Below, in pieces: positions 47,033-53,619 of a DNA stretch of 64,000 nucleotides. The stretch is from Nostoc sp. PCC 7524 (GTDB lineage Bacteria > Cyanobacteriota > Cyanobacteriia > Cyanobacteriales > Nostocaceae), in assembly GCF_000316645.1 (NCBI RefSeq), contig NC_019684.1:6087501-6151500 (forward strand). Direction: 5' to 3'. How positions within the stretch are numbered: position 1 is the stretch's first letter; each line of letters starts with the position of its first letter. The notes beneath the pieces are model-generated. The model saw only the letters and a program-made list of their open reading frames with translations. It searched no databases and had not been told where the DNA came from. The translations under genes and the position numbers were made by a program.

Positions 47033-47680
47033 CTAACGATGAATTACTCCATCAGGCATAATTGCACCGCTTAAGTTTGCACCGATTAATTTTACCAGTA
47101 GGCGATCGCCTGAACGAATTCGCGCCCCTGTTAAGTCAGCGCCACGCAAATCCGCGCCACTCAAATCCGCGCCAATTAGGTTAGCCGCACGTAAGTTTGC
47201 TTCTCTTAAATCAGCTAAAAGTAAATTGGCTCTAAATAAATTAGCCTCTGATAAATCTGCACCTCTAAGAATGACTTTGTGCATGAAAGTATCACTGAGA
47301 TTAGCACCGCTTAAGTTAGCATAACTGAGATTTCTACCAGATAAATCTTTATTACTGAGATTTGCTCTGCTGAAATCTTTACCACTTAAATCTGGGTTTT
47401 GTTTTGGTGGCTGATAGTGAGTTTCGGGTGTTTTTTGAGGTTGAGGTGATGGAGAATGATAAATATTTTGAGCTTTGCCATTGAAAGAGCGCAACCTTTC
47501 ACGCGCTTCATTAATGGCTTTGAGTTTTTCTTGTGCTTTCTGTTGTAAGCGGAGATTATCTTTAGGTAGACGATCTGGATGCCATACAAATACCAAATCT
47601 TTATAAGCCTGGTTGATTTCCTCCAGGGTGGCTCCAGGTTCCAATTCCAATACCCGATAATACCGCTCCAATTCGCTCAT
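47033..47680 (-). CDS. J-domain plus pentapeptide-repeat protein
   Basis: 215 residues. An N-terminal J domain (about 5-68) has [33 protein letters not shown] with the HPD tripeptide needed to stimulate Hsp70. A Pro/Gln-rich linker (about 72-95) leads to at least 18 A(D/N)LxX pentapeptide repeats (about 98-205) forming a right-handed quadrilateral beta-helix. Hybrid DnaJ-pentapeptide proteins are known from cyanobacteria but their clients are not. It would recruit DnaK to a target bound by the helix. Single gene between the epimerase and a zinc-ribbon protein. Confidence 0.92.
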   Translation of the reverse strand: MSELERYYRVLELEPGATLEEINQAYKDLVFVWHPDRLPKDNLRLQQKAQEKLKAINEARERLRSFNGKAQNIYHSPSPQPQKTPETHYQPPKQNPDLSGKDFSRANLSNKDLSGRNLSYANLSGANLSDTFMHKVILRGADLSEANLFRANLLLADLREANLRAANLIGADLSGADLRGADLTGARIRSGDRLLVKLIGANLSGAIMPDGVIHR

Positions 47681-47939
47681 AGGATGTTTTTAATGGAGAA
47701 TCAACTTTATTTCAACAGGTGTAGCCCTCCATATATTTAAATAGGGACTGGGCATATCCTTAGTAACTATTTGTACAGTTTGATTCTACGGTAAAAAGTT
47801 AGCACTCAGATATTATATAAGCCTATCGCAGCCAGCAAAGTCGATCAATAACTTTTTATACGAAAATTCAGAGCGATCAGATCGCCCCATCGTAGTTGAG
47901 TACCATACTTTTTTTAAAATGTACAATTCTCGATTTTAA

Positions 47940-48434
47940 TTATCTTTCCATCTGTCGATTTCTCCATCTATTCATGGCTCGCAAATAAGCAGATACAGGT
48001 ATTTGATAAACTTCGATAAAAATCCAAATAATAATTGATAAATGCGATAAGAAAGTTAATATCGTCCAGATATATGGCAACCAAGTAATCGGATCGTGAG
48101 AACTTGGAGGGAAATAATAAGCTACTATACCAATTAAAAATGTAGGTAGCAAAATAAAAGTAATTGCAGCTAATCCATAACCCCAACCTAGTTCTACACC
48201 TTCTAACTGCACCTCTGACCAATTAAAACCATTCCATCGCCAAATCAAAGGCGGTTGTCGAGAAGGCATTTTCAGTTGTTGTTGTTCAACATTAACAGTA
48301 AAAATTTCATGGCAGAAATCACAACCCATTGCCTCCATCAATGGTATGTGAGAAATCTTACCTACCCGACAAACTGGACAGGGATAAACACCTTGAGGAT
48401 CAAAAGGTTGAGTGAAGATTTTAGTCCTGGGCAT
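47940..48434 (-). CDS. Zinc-ribbon membrane protein of unknown function
   Basis: 164 residues. The N-terminus carries a CPVCRVGKISH...GCDFCHEIF zinc ribbon (CxxC...CxxC, about 18-43). A Trp-rich segment (PPLIWRWNGFNWSEVQ) follows, then two transmembrane helices (about 85-108 and 118-142) and a basic tail (MNRWRNRQMER). I do not recognise the family. Divergent from the DAHP synthase leader. The 259-bp spacer on its other side (47681-47939) shows only AT-rich DNA. Confidence 0.75.
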   Translation of the reverse strand: MPRTKIFTQPFDPQGVYPCPVCRVGKISHIPLMEAMGCDFCHEIFTVNVEQQQLKMPSRQPPLIWRWNGFNWSEVQLEGVELGWGYGLAAITFILLPTFLIGIVAYYFPPSSHDPITWLPYIWTILTFLSHLSIIIWIFIEVYQIPVSAYLRAMNRWRNRQMER

Positions 48435-48651
48435 AATTAAACTAGGTTGTGCTTAACAGTTGATGAAATAGATGCACAATTGGGTTAAAATTATCACAAC
48501 GGTATATTTTTCCGTCTAGTTTCGATAATCCTCATCACCCATTAGTTGAACACAAATATATAAATCTGGTGTTATGTAGCTATATCAGCAACAAGTTTTG
48601 CTTGCCAGATTTGTAATGAGTTTATCGTTTTTTTTAGATGTTGTGCTGGTC

Positions 48652-48680
48652 TTGACGCTACCAAATCATTCTGTTATGTT
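48652..48680 (+). promoter_or_regulatory. Promoter of the aroF leader transcript
   Basis: TTGACG (48652-48657) and TATGTT (48675-48680) with a 17-bp spacer form a good sigma-70-type promoter. Initiation near 48687 would leave about 43 nt before leader ORF 1. Confidence 0.6.
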
Positions 48681-48729
48681 TATTCTCATATAAGACATTC
48701 ATTAGTTTTTTTAGCCTATCATCTTAGAA

Positions 48730-48786
48730 ATGTTCAGCAGCACTCGTTACTTTTATTTTTGGTTTAAGGCGGTTCACCGGCGGTGA
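48730..48786 (+). CDS. Leader peptide 1 (aromatic attenuator)
   Basis: An 18-codon ORF, MFSSTRYFYFWFKAVHRR. Six consecutive codons (48748-48765) are Tyr-Phe-Tyr-Phe-Trp-Phe, which would not occur by chance upstream of an aromatic biosynthesis gene. The stop codon (48784-48786) falls inside the region of the antiterminator 5' arm. Ribosomes stalled at the aromatic codons would leave that arm free; ribosomes reaching the stop would mask it. The ribosome site before the ATG is weak (TTAGAA). Confidence 0.85.
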   Translation: MFSSTRYFYFWFKAVHRR

Positions 48787-48849
48787 ATTAGTTTCCGAAT
48801 GGAAACCGCCCGGTGAACCGCAGAGCCAACTCTGCGGTTTTTGTTTTTT
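48769..48849 (+). terminator. Attenuator 1: antiterminator and intrinsic terminator
   Basis: Antiterminator: GCGGTTCACCGG (48769-48780) pairs perfectly over 12 bp with CCGGTGAACCGC (48810-48821), with a GTTTCC/GGAAAC hairpin nested inside. Terminator: ACCGCAGAG (48817-48825), loop CCAA, CTCTGCGGT (48830-48838), then TTTTTGTTTTTT. The two structures share 48817-48821 and exclude each other. Free 48769-48780 favours readthrough; a ribosome at the leader stop favours termination. Confidence 0.85.
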
Positions 48850-48870
48850 CAGGAGCAAATTTTGATCGTG

Positions 48871-48933
48871 ATGACCTATTTAAGTAACTGGTTTTATGGC
48901 TTTTACTTTTGGCCCAGAGCAAGTTCCGGGTAA
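48871..48933 (+). CDS. Leader peptide 2 (aromatic attenuator)
   Basis: A 20-codon ORF, MTYLSNWFYGFYFWPRASSG, with eight aromatic residues among codons 3-14 (Tyr, Trp, Phe, Tyr, Phe, Tyr, Phe, Trp). AGGAG at 48851-48855 is 6 nt before an in-frame TTG (48862), which would add MIV at the front; from the ATG the distance is 15 nt, so the TTG may be the real start. The TAA (48931-48933) lies immediately after the antiterminator 5' arm. Confidence 0.85.
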   Translation: MTYLSNWFYGFYFWPRASSG

Positions 48934-48994
48934 ATAGCGTCATGCCGATAAATCATACGCGCCCGGAACTGATAAGGTTCTGGGCTTTTTTTTT
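48922..48994 (+). terminator. Attenuator 2: antiterminator and intrinsic terminator
   Basis: Antiterminator: AGTTCCGGG (48922-48930) pairs over 9 bp with CCCGGAACT (48962-48970). Terminator: GCCCGGAAC (48961-48969) pairs with GTTCTGGGC (48977-48985; one G-U) with a 7-nt loop, followed by nine T. The arms overlap, so the folds are exclusive. GCCCAGA (48912-48918), inside the leader ORF, can also pair with TCTGGGC (48979-48985) of the terminator's 3' arm. Confidence 0.87.
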
Positions 48995-49081
48995 CGAGAT
49001 GAGGGAGATGAGGGAGAATTTTTCCCAATCCCCAATCCCCAGTCCCCAGTCCCCAATCCCCAAATTTAGGAGTCTAAAACC

Positions 49082-49954
49082 ATGATTAACGCCAAACTTG
49101 TAGCACAATCTCATCCCAACCACCAAACCATCGTCAAGCTTTCCGAAACAGTTGCTTTCGGTGGGGAAGAACTGGTAATTATCGGTGGCCCCTGTACAGT
49201 GGAAAGCTTAGAACAAATGGAGACAGTCGCCGAAAATCTAGGGGCTGCACCTGTACAAGCCTTGCGCGGTGGTATTTTCAAACCACGTACTTCACCCTAT
49301 GCTTTCCAGGGGATGGGTGAGGAAGGATTGGCAGTTTTAGCCCAAGTGCGATCGCGCTACAATATCCCTGTTGTGACTGAAGTCATGGCTATCTCTCAAA
49401 TTGAGGTAGTCGCTGCCCATGCGGATATGCTACAAGTCGGTAGCCGCAATATGCAAAACTTTGACTTGCTCAAAGCCTTGGGAGCAGCTGGTAAACCGAT
49501 ATTACTGAAACGGGGTTTAGCCGCCACTATTGAAGAATTCGTCATGGCGGCGGAATATATTGTTAGCCACGGGAATCCTGATGTAGTGCTGTGTGAACGA
49601 GGTATCCGTAGTTTCGATACTTATACCCGCAATGTTTTAGATTTAGCGGCTGTAGCCGCACTCAAACAAATCACCCACTTACCTGTGATTGTAGATCCTT
49701 CCCATGCCGTCGGTAAACGGGAGCTAGTAGCACCTGTAGCGAAAGCGGCTATAGCTTGTGGTGCAGATGGCTTAATTATTGAGTGTCACCCAGAACCAGA
49801 AAAATCCGTATCTGATGCGCGTCAAGCTTTATCTTTGGAAGACATGGCGAATTTAGTTGCTAGTTTAAAGCCTGTAGCGGCTGCCGTAGGACGGAAAATA
49901 TCAAACACAAAAGGGGTGGGTTTACAACCTACCCCTATTTGTTATGCAGCTTAA
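49082..49954 (+). CDS. aroF: 3-deoxy-7-phosphoheptulonate (DAHP) synthase, type I-beta, no regulatory domain
   Basis: 290 residues. It catalyses the first committed step of the shikimate pathway, joining phosphoenolpyruvate and erythrose 4-phosphate. Motifs: IIGGPCTVES, LRGGIFKPRTSPYAFQGMG, QVGSRNMQNF, ILLKRGLAAT, LCERGIRSFD, VDPSHAVGKR and IECHPEPEKSVSDARQ. This is the catalytic core of the I-beta class; the N-terminal ferredoxin-like allosteric domain present in Thermotoga-type enzymes is absent (only about 25 residues precede the barrel), as is a chorismate mutase domain. TTAGGAGT lies before the ATG. Control by aromatic amino acids appears to be placed at transcription through the upstream attenuators. 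Confidence 0.96.
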   Translation: MINAKLVAQSHPNHQTIVKLSETVAFGGEELVIIGGPCTVESLEQMETVAENLGAAPVQALRGGIFKPRTSPYAFQGMGEEGLAVLAQVRSRYNIPVVTEVMAISQIEVVAAHADMLQVGSRNMQNFDLLKALGAAGKPILLKRGLAATIEEFVMAAEYIVSHGNPDVVLCERGIRSFDTYTRNVLDLAAVAALKQITHLPVIVDPSHAVGKRELVAPVAKAAIACGADGLIIECHPEPEKSVSDARQALSLEDMANLVASLKPVAAAVGRKISNTKGVGLQPTPICYAA

Positions 49955-49963
49955 AGTTTATAG

Positions 49964-49981
49964 TGAGGGCTTCAGCCCTCA
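49964..49981. repeat. TGAGGGC/GCCCTCA hairpin after aroF
   Basis: A 7-bp perfect stem with a TTCA loop just after the aroF stop, without a T-run. GAGGGCTTCAGCCCTC is a dispersed repeat in Nostoc genomes as I recall. Confidence 0.6.
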
Positions 49982-50073
49982 TTCCGAACATAGAGATTGC
50001 ACAGTTAAATCCTTCAAAGTAATAGTAAAACTACGCTGTTCTTTCGTAGCGATAAAAGAAAAGATTGCCTCAT

Positions 50074-50219
50074 ACCAATTCACGAAAATCTTGAAACAGA
50101 TCCAAATCCGAAAACCCTTGTCAAGTCAGGATTTCTCAATTGCGAATTGCGTTAGCGGAGCGGGACGTTAGTCCATTGCGTAGGCGTTAGCCTTGCCGTA
50201 GGCTATTGTGAATTGGTAT
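50074..50219. mobile_element. MITE-like element (about 146 bp)
   Basis: 12-bp perfect terminal inverted repeats ATACCAATTCAC (50074-50085) and GTGAATTGGTAT (50208-50219). The interior contains GCGAATTGCG and a GCGTTAGCGGAGCGGGACG-type patch common in Nostoc intergenic repeats. There is no coding capacity. It occupies most of the 408-bp gap between aroF and the next gene; the remainder (50220-50362) shows nothing clear. Confidence 0.7.
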
Positions 50220-50362
50220 CACAGGTTACAGCCACAGTTAACATTACCAAGTTTCGCGCCAGTGGATAATCACACACATCATCATTCACATCGGAAGGAA
50301 CGCGATTCTGCATCCTAGCAAACTGAATCTAAATTATTTGCTTAATTTTGGATTTTGCATTT

Positions 50363-50974
50363 TTACTGCTTCGGCCAGCGCCAATTATAGCGGTTCCATT
50401 CGTATATGCCTTGAATTTCATACTCAGTGCCGTTATAGAAGCGAACAACACAGTTAGTAGAACAATCATCATCGTGATTAATCTCATCAATCTGAATCAC
50501 GATAGAAAGAAACCATTCCCGTTTGCAGGGTCCATCTTCCTGCACCCATTCCCACAAAGCATTGGAAACTTCAATGCGATCGCCTACTCTCAGTTTTAGG
50601 GCATCCTCAAAATAGGCATACTTGTCAAAGTGATACGACTCCACACGATTTAACCATTGCAAACCGTAGCGATCGCGAATAAACTGTACTTTGCCGGAAT
50701 CATTATTATGTAGCCAGTCGTTAAGTAGTTGCACTTTCCAAGTCCGGTTTTGCTGTTCTTCTATCTTGACAAAATCTAAAAATGTTTCTAATTCCTCTGG
50801 GGTAAGTTCATCTAAAGGATTAGGAGTATCTGACTTCCCATGCTTAGATTTCTTGTGAATTTCCTCGACCAATTGCAATAAAATCTCTTTTTGCTTGTCA
50901 GTGAGAGGACAGCTGGCTGCATCACAACGATTAAATGCTGTTTGCAACGCTGTTGTTATCTCATCTGGTGTCAT
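50363..50974 (-). CDS. Hypothetical acidic protein
   Basis: 203 residues, starting MTPDEITTALQTAFNRCDAASCPLTDKQKEIL, with acidic helical N-terminal half and a Trp/Tyr-rich C-terminal half (SNALWEWVQEDGPCKREWF, YNGTEYEIQGIYEWNRYNWRWPKQ) that looks like a small beta-barrel. No signal peptide, transmembrane helix or catalytic motif. I do not recognise the family; similar proteins occur in Nostoc as far as I recall. Separated from its upstream neighbour by a large CCCCAGT heptamer tract. Confidence 0.72.
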   Translation of the reverse strand: MTPDEITTALQTAFNRCDAASCPLTDKQKEILLQLVEEIHKKSKHGKSDTPNPLDELTPEELETFLDFVKIEEQQNRTWKVQLLNDWLHNNDSGKVQFIRDRYGLQWLNRVESYHFDKYAYFEDALKLRVGDRIEVSNALWEWVQEDGPCKREWFLSIVIQIDEINHDDDCSTNCVVRFYNGTEYEIQGIYEWNRYNWRWPKQ

Positions 50975-51092
50975 AAGTTAATACTAATCGAGGTTCTGAT
51001 TTAATAATTATTACAAAAGTTAAATAGAAGTTTCTAGTCAATAGGCAATAGGCAATAGTTATTCTCCTCTGCTCCCCTGCTCCCCCATCTTT

Positions 51093-51145
51093 CCCAATCC
51101 CCAGTCCCCAGTCCCCAGTCCCCAATCCCCAATCCCCAGTCCCTA
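51093..51145. repeat. Heptamer tract (CCCCAGT/CCCCAAT)
   Basis: About seven CCCCAGT or CCCCAAT units in the divergent spacer between the acidic protein and the small secreted protein. AGGCAAT heptamers lie at 51039-51058. Confidence 0.85.
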
Positions 51146-51209
51146 TTCTCCATTCCCTCATCACAACGGTATAAAGTTTAGTTAGGTTTCCTTGCTACCT
51201 TATACAGTT

Positions 51210-51674
51210 ATGGAAAAGAAAATCAGAATACCACTTAATTTAAACTACTCCAGATTGATGAGGGCGATCGCTATTTCTTGCCTCATGATTTTGATATCGT
51301 GGGTATGGACTCCTGTGGCTGTCGCCTTGACCCAAATTAAACTATCTGATTTGTCATATCAAGAATGTCCACCAGAATTAGCTCAAGGTGCTGTCACCAG
51401 TAGTGGTAGTGGTGCTGCTAATTGCTTTATTGTCACTGGGAAGGCAGAAAATAGCACTTATAAAACCGTCTACGATGCAGATATCTATGGGCGCATCTAT
51501 GATGCTAACAATGACCCCATTTTACAAAATCGCACCCGTCTTGGTTCTATTGCGGAAGTTCCACCAGGAGTTAGTGATTTTGAATTAAGAATTTCTGTAC
51601 CTGCCAATCAGCCTTTACCTCTGAAGCTGAAGCAGTTTAAAGCTTCGGGATTTAGTGCGACAGTCCGCAGGTAA
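51210..51674 (+). CDS. Small secreted protein of unknown function
   Basis: 154 residues from ATG (MEKKIRIPLNLNYSRLM). A signal peptide or anchor (about 16-40, AIAISCLMILISWVWTPVAVA) precedes a soluble domain with two Cys (QECPPE, ANCFIVTG) that may form a disulfide, and a beta-rich pattern (FIVTGKAENSTYKTVYDADIYGRIYDANNDPIL) reminiscent of FxLYD-like immunoglobulin-type folds. Periplasmic or thylakoid-lumen location is likely. No function can be assigned. Confidence 0.78.
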   Translation: MEKKIRIPLNLNYSRLMRAIAISCLMILISWVWTPVAVALTQIKLSDLSYQECPPELAQGAVTSSGSGAANCFIVTGKAENSTYKTVYDADIYGRIYDANNDPILQNRTRLGSIAEVPPGVSDFELRISVPANQPLPLKLKQFKASGFSATVRR

Positions 51675-51688
51675 ATAAAAAGACAAAA

Positions 51689-51726
51689 TTTGTAGAGACG
51701 CTGTTTGAGTTTCACGTCTCTACAAA
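51689..51726. repeat. TTTGTAGAGACG inverted repeat between convergent genes
   Basis: 12-bp perfect arms (51689-51700 and 51715-51726) around a 14-nt loop, related to the hairpin at 25137-25165. Its place between two convergent genes means it may also serve as a bidirectional terminator. Confidence 0.75.
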
Positions 51727-51744
51727 GATGGTTTGGCGTGTCGA

Positions 51745-52023
51745 TTAAAATCCCTGTACAAATGGCAAGCTAGTTAGAGTTCTCAAGAAATCACTGGTTA
51801 AAGTTAGTACCAAAAAGGCGAGGATAGGGGAAAAATCCATACCACCCAAGGGAGGGATGATAGAACGGAAGAGATTAAGATAGGGATCTGTAATTTGGCT
51901 CAAAGCCGCAAATGGCTGATTATACCAGTTGACATTGGGGAACCAAGTCAATAAAACCCGGATAATTAGCAAGTAGCTGTAAATAGATAAGAAAGTAACT
52001 AACGTAGTAATCAGTAAATTCAT
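51745..52023 (-). CDS. YggT-family membrane protein
   Basis: 92 residues with two transmembrane helices (about 3-27 and 62-82). Family motifs are RVLLTWFPNVNWYNQPFAALSQITDPYLNLFRSIIPPLGGMDFSPILAFLVL. YggT/YlmG proteins are implicated in thylakoid or division-related membrane organisation (Ycf19/YlmG in plastids). Normal length. Confidence 0.92.
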   Translation of the reverse strand: MNLLITTLVTFLSIYSYLLIIRVLLTWFPNVNWYNQPFAALSQITDPYLNLFRSIIPPLGGMDFSPILAFLVLTLTSDFLRTLTSLPFVQGF

Positions 52024-52128
52024 GGATTGGTTGGTTTCCTACTAAGTGTTAAAAGCGGTCTTACTATAGATTTTAATTTAGTCCATGTCAGGGCGTATGC
52101 TGAAAATTACCGCATTAACCGACTTAAT

Positions 52129-52160
52129 TAGGGAGTGGGGAGTGGGAAGTAGGGAGTGGT
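52129..52160. repeat. Heptamer tract (GGGAGTG)
   Basis: About four GGGAGTG/GGGAAGT units in the spacer between the YggT gene and the small glycine-rich protein gene. Confidence 0.8.
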
Positions 52161-52200
52161 GTAGTAACATCAAATTTGAAACGCTCTCACCACAAGTAAT

Positions 52201-52551
52201 CTAAGAATCTTGGCTGAGGGAACGGTCATTCACAGATTGAGTGGAACCACCGTTAACATTACCAAGATGCTTTCTGACTTCATCGATGGTGGCATTCAAC
52301 TGGGCAATTTTATCTTCTAGCGATCGCCTAGCAGTTTCTATTTCCATGCCTTCACTTTCAGAAGATATCATCTGACGGCGTTTGGTGGACACTTTTTTAT
52401 TTTCTGTGGGGCTATTCATTAGTTCTGTAGCCTCTTCCACGATTTCGTCATCACGGCGAGAAGCAATCACAGCGCCCAAAATCCCCCCGACTACGCCGCC
52501 AAATATTGCCCCTGCGAAAAACCCACTGGCGAAACCATCACGCTGACTCAT
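52201..52551 (-). CDS. Small YtxH-like membrane-anchored protein
   Basis: 116 residues. The N-terminus MSQRDGFASGFFAGAIFGGVVGGILGAVIASRRDD contains a glycine-rich hydrophobic segment (about 9-28) as in YtxH-type proteins. A charged helical region (ARRSLEDKIAQLNATIDEVRKHLG) follows. GGGGTAAAG lies 6 nt before the ATG. Function unknown. Its location between yggT and upp on one strand may be incidental. Confidence 0.85.
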   Translation of the reverse strand: MSQRDGFASGFFAGAIFGGVVGGILGAVIASRRDDEIVEEATELMNSPTENKKVSTKRRQMISSESEGMEIETARRSLEDKIAQLNATIDEVRKHLGNVNGGSTQSVNDRSLSQDS

Positions 52552-52625
52552 AACTTTACCCCTTCAAGCAACTTTGCAACCTGTACATCAGTTAAGCGAT
52601 TGTTCTTCCCTAGCTGCATACTAAC

Positions 52626-53276
52626 TTAAGTGCCGAAGATGCGATCGCCTGCATCTCCTAATCCCGGTACAATATATCCTTTACTATTGACCGTTTCATC
52701 AATTGTGGCAGTGTAAATTACTAAGTCAGGATAAGCATTACTCAATTTTTGTAAAGCTGGTGGTGCAGCTACTACGCAAACAATCCGTGTTAAGGCTGGA
52801 TCAACACCCCGTTGAGTCAATTCTGACATTGCTGCCATAATTGATCCACCTGTAGCTAACATCGGGTCGGTAATCAACACTCTGGTTTGGGGGTCAAACT
52901 TTTCCGGCAATTTATTGAGGTAACAGGAAGGTTCTAGGGTTTCTTCGTTTCGCACCAAACCCAAATGATAAATCGAAGCTAAAGGTAGTAAAGTTTGCGC
53001 TCCTTCTAATAACCCCAAACCCGCCCGTAAAATCGGCACAACTGCCACAGGTATCCCTGGATTAACAACTGTTCCAGGGCAACTATCCAAGGGACTTTGC
53101 ACCATGATATCTTGGGTGGCTAACCATTCCCGCGTCGCTTCATAAGTTAGCCAGCGCCCTAACTCGGTCATGGCACTACGAAATAATACTGAAGGCGTAG
53201 CAGCATCACGGGCAACTGCTAGCCAGTGCTTGATTAAAGGATGGGGTGGAACGTAAACACGCAGTTGTACCGCCAT
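52626..53276 (-). CDS. upp: Uracil phosphoribosyltransferase
   Basis: 216 residues. Pyrimidine salvage enzyme that makes UMP from uracil and PRPP. PRPP-binding motif VLITDPMLATGGSIMAAM (about 132-149), uracil-binding C-terminus YIVPGLGDAGDRIFGT and the N-terminal HPLIKHWLAVARD are all diagnostic. Length normal. Divergent from the crtH gene with 343 bp between. Confidence 0.96.
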   Translation of the reverse strand: MAVQLRVYVPPHPLIKHWLAVARDAATPSVLFRSAMTELGRWLTYEATREWLATQDIMVQSPLDSCPGTVVNPGIPVAVVPILRAGLGLLEGAQTLLPLASIYHLGLVRNEETLEPSCYLNKLPEKFDPQTRVLITDPMLATGGSIMAAMSELTQRGVDPALTRIVCVVAAPPALQKLSNAYPDLVIYTATIDETVNSKGYIVPGLGDAGDRIFGT

Positions 53277-53397
53277 AGCTGAAAATAGCCGCTTTTTATT
53301 CTACAAGAACTGAAACATCATCATACTCTTTCCTGCGTAATGCTAACAGCTAAAATCAGCACTCACAAATTTTATTGCAAAATATTTGCATTAATAG

Positions 53398-53427
53398 TTG
53401 ACATATATTCTCAATCAAGGTTATATT
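53398..53427 (+). promoter_or_regulatory. Near-consensus sigma-70 promoter
   Basis: TTGACA (53398-53403), 18-bp spacer, TATATT (53422-53427). Initiation would be near 53434-53436, well upstream of crtH and just ahead of a terminator-ended short transcript. Confidence 0.65.
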
Positions 53428-53434
53428 ATTAATC

Positions 53435-53503
53435 AGTGTTCTCCTCTCTTTAAGGATCGGCAGACGGGATTAGTCGGCGGTAGCAGACTCGTCCCTCTTT
53501 TTT
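53435..53503 (+). ncRNA. Candidate small RNA (about 69 nt) or crtH leader attenuator
   Basis: Between the promoter above and a terminator formed by GGGATTAGTC (53466-53475) and GACTCGTCCC (53486-53495) followed by TCTTTTTT lies a short transcript. Its unpaired 5' part reads GTTCTCCTCTCTTTAAGG, pyrimidine-rich and able to pair with purine-rich ribosome-binding sites, in the style of the cyanobacterial Yfr1 RNA, though the sequence is not Yfr1. The alternative is a premature-termination leader for crtH 115 bp downstream. The rest of 53277-53619 shows no gene. Confidence 0.5.
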
Positions 53504-53619
53504 GTGTAAAAGAAGGGAGTGGGGGTACTAGAGTAAAAACTAATGACTAATGAATTGAGCAAAATAAAAGTAATATATAATACGATTCTCTTAGTTAATT
53601 TTTTGTATTTCCTGTCCCT

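Larger units (their letters stand above)
48435..49081 (+). promoter_or_regulatory. Leader region of aroF with two tandem aromatic attenuators
   Basis: A 647-bp region on the strand of aroF. In order: AT-rich DNA, promoter (48652-48680), leader ORF 1 (48730-48786), antiterminator/terminator 1 (48769-48849), ribosome site and leader ORF 2 (48851-48933), antiterminator/terminator 2 (48922-48994), CCCCAGT-type heptamers (49027-49062), then TTAGGAGT and the aroF ATG. Each block has the layout of a classical amino-acid attenuator. Confidence 0.85.

Noticed and set aside
48769..48849. Reading the first structured block as a T-box or riboswitch
   Set aside because: No T-box specifier or UGGN bulge and no known aptamer pattern; the aromatic leader ORF overlapping the stem explains it better.
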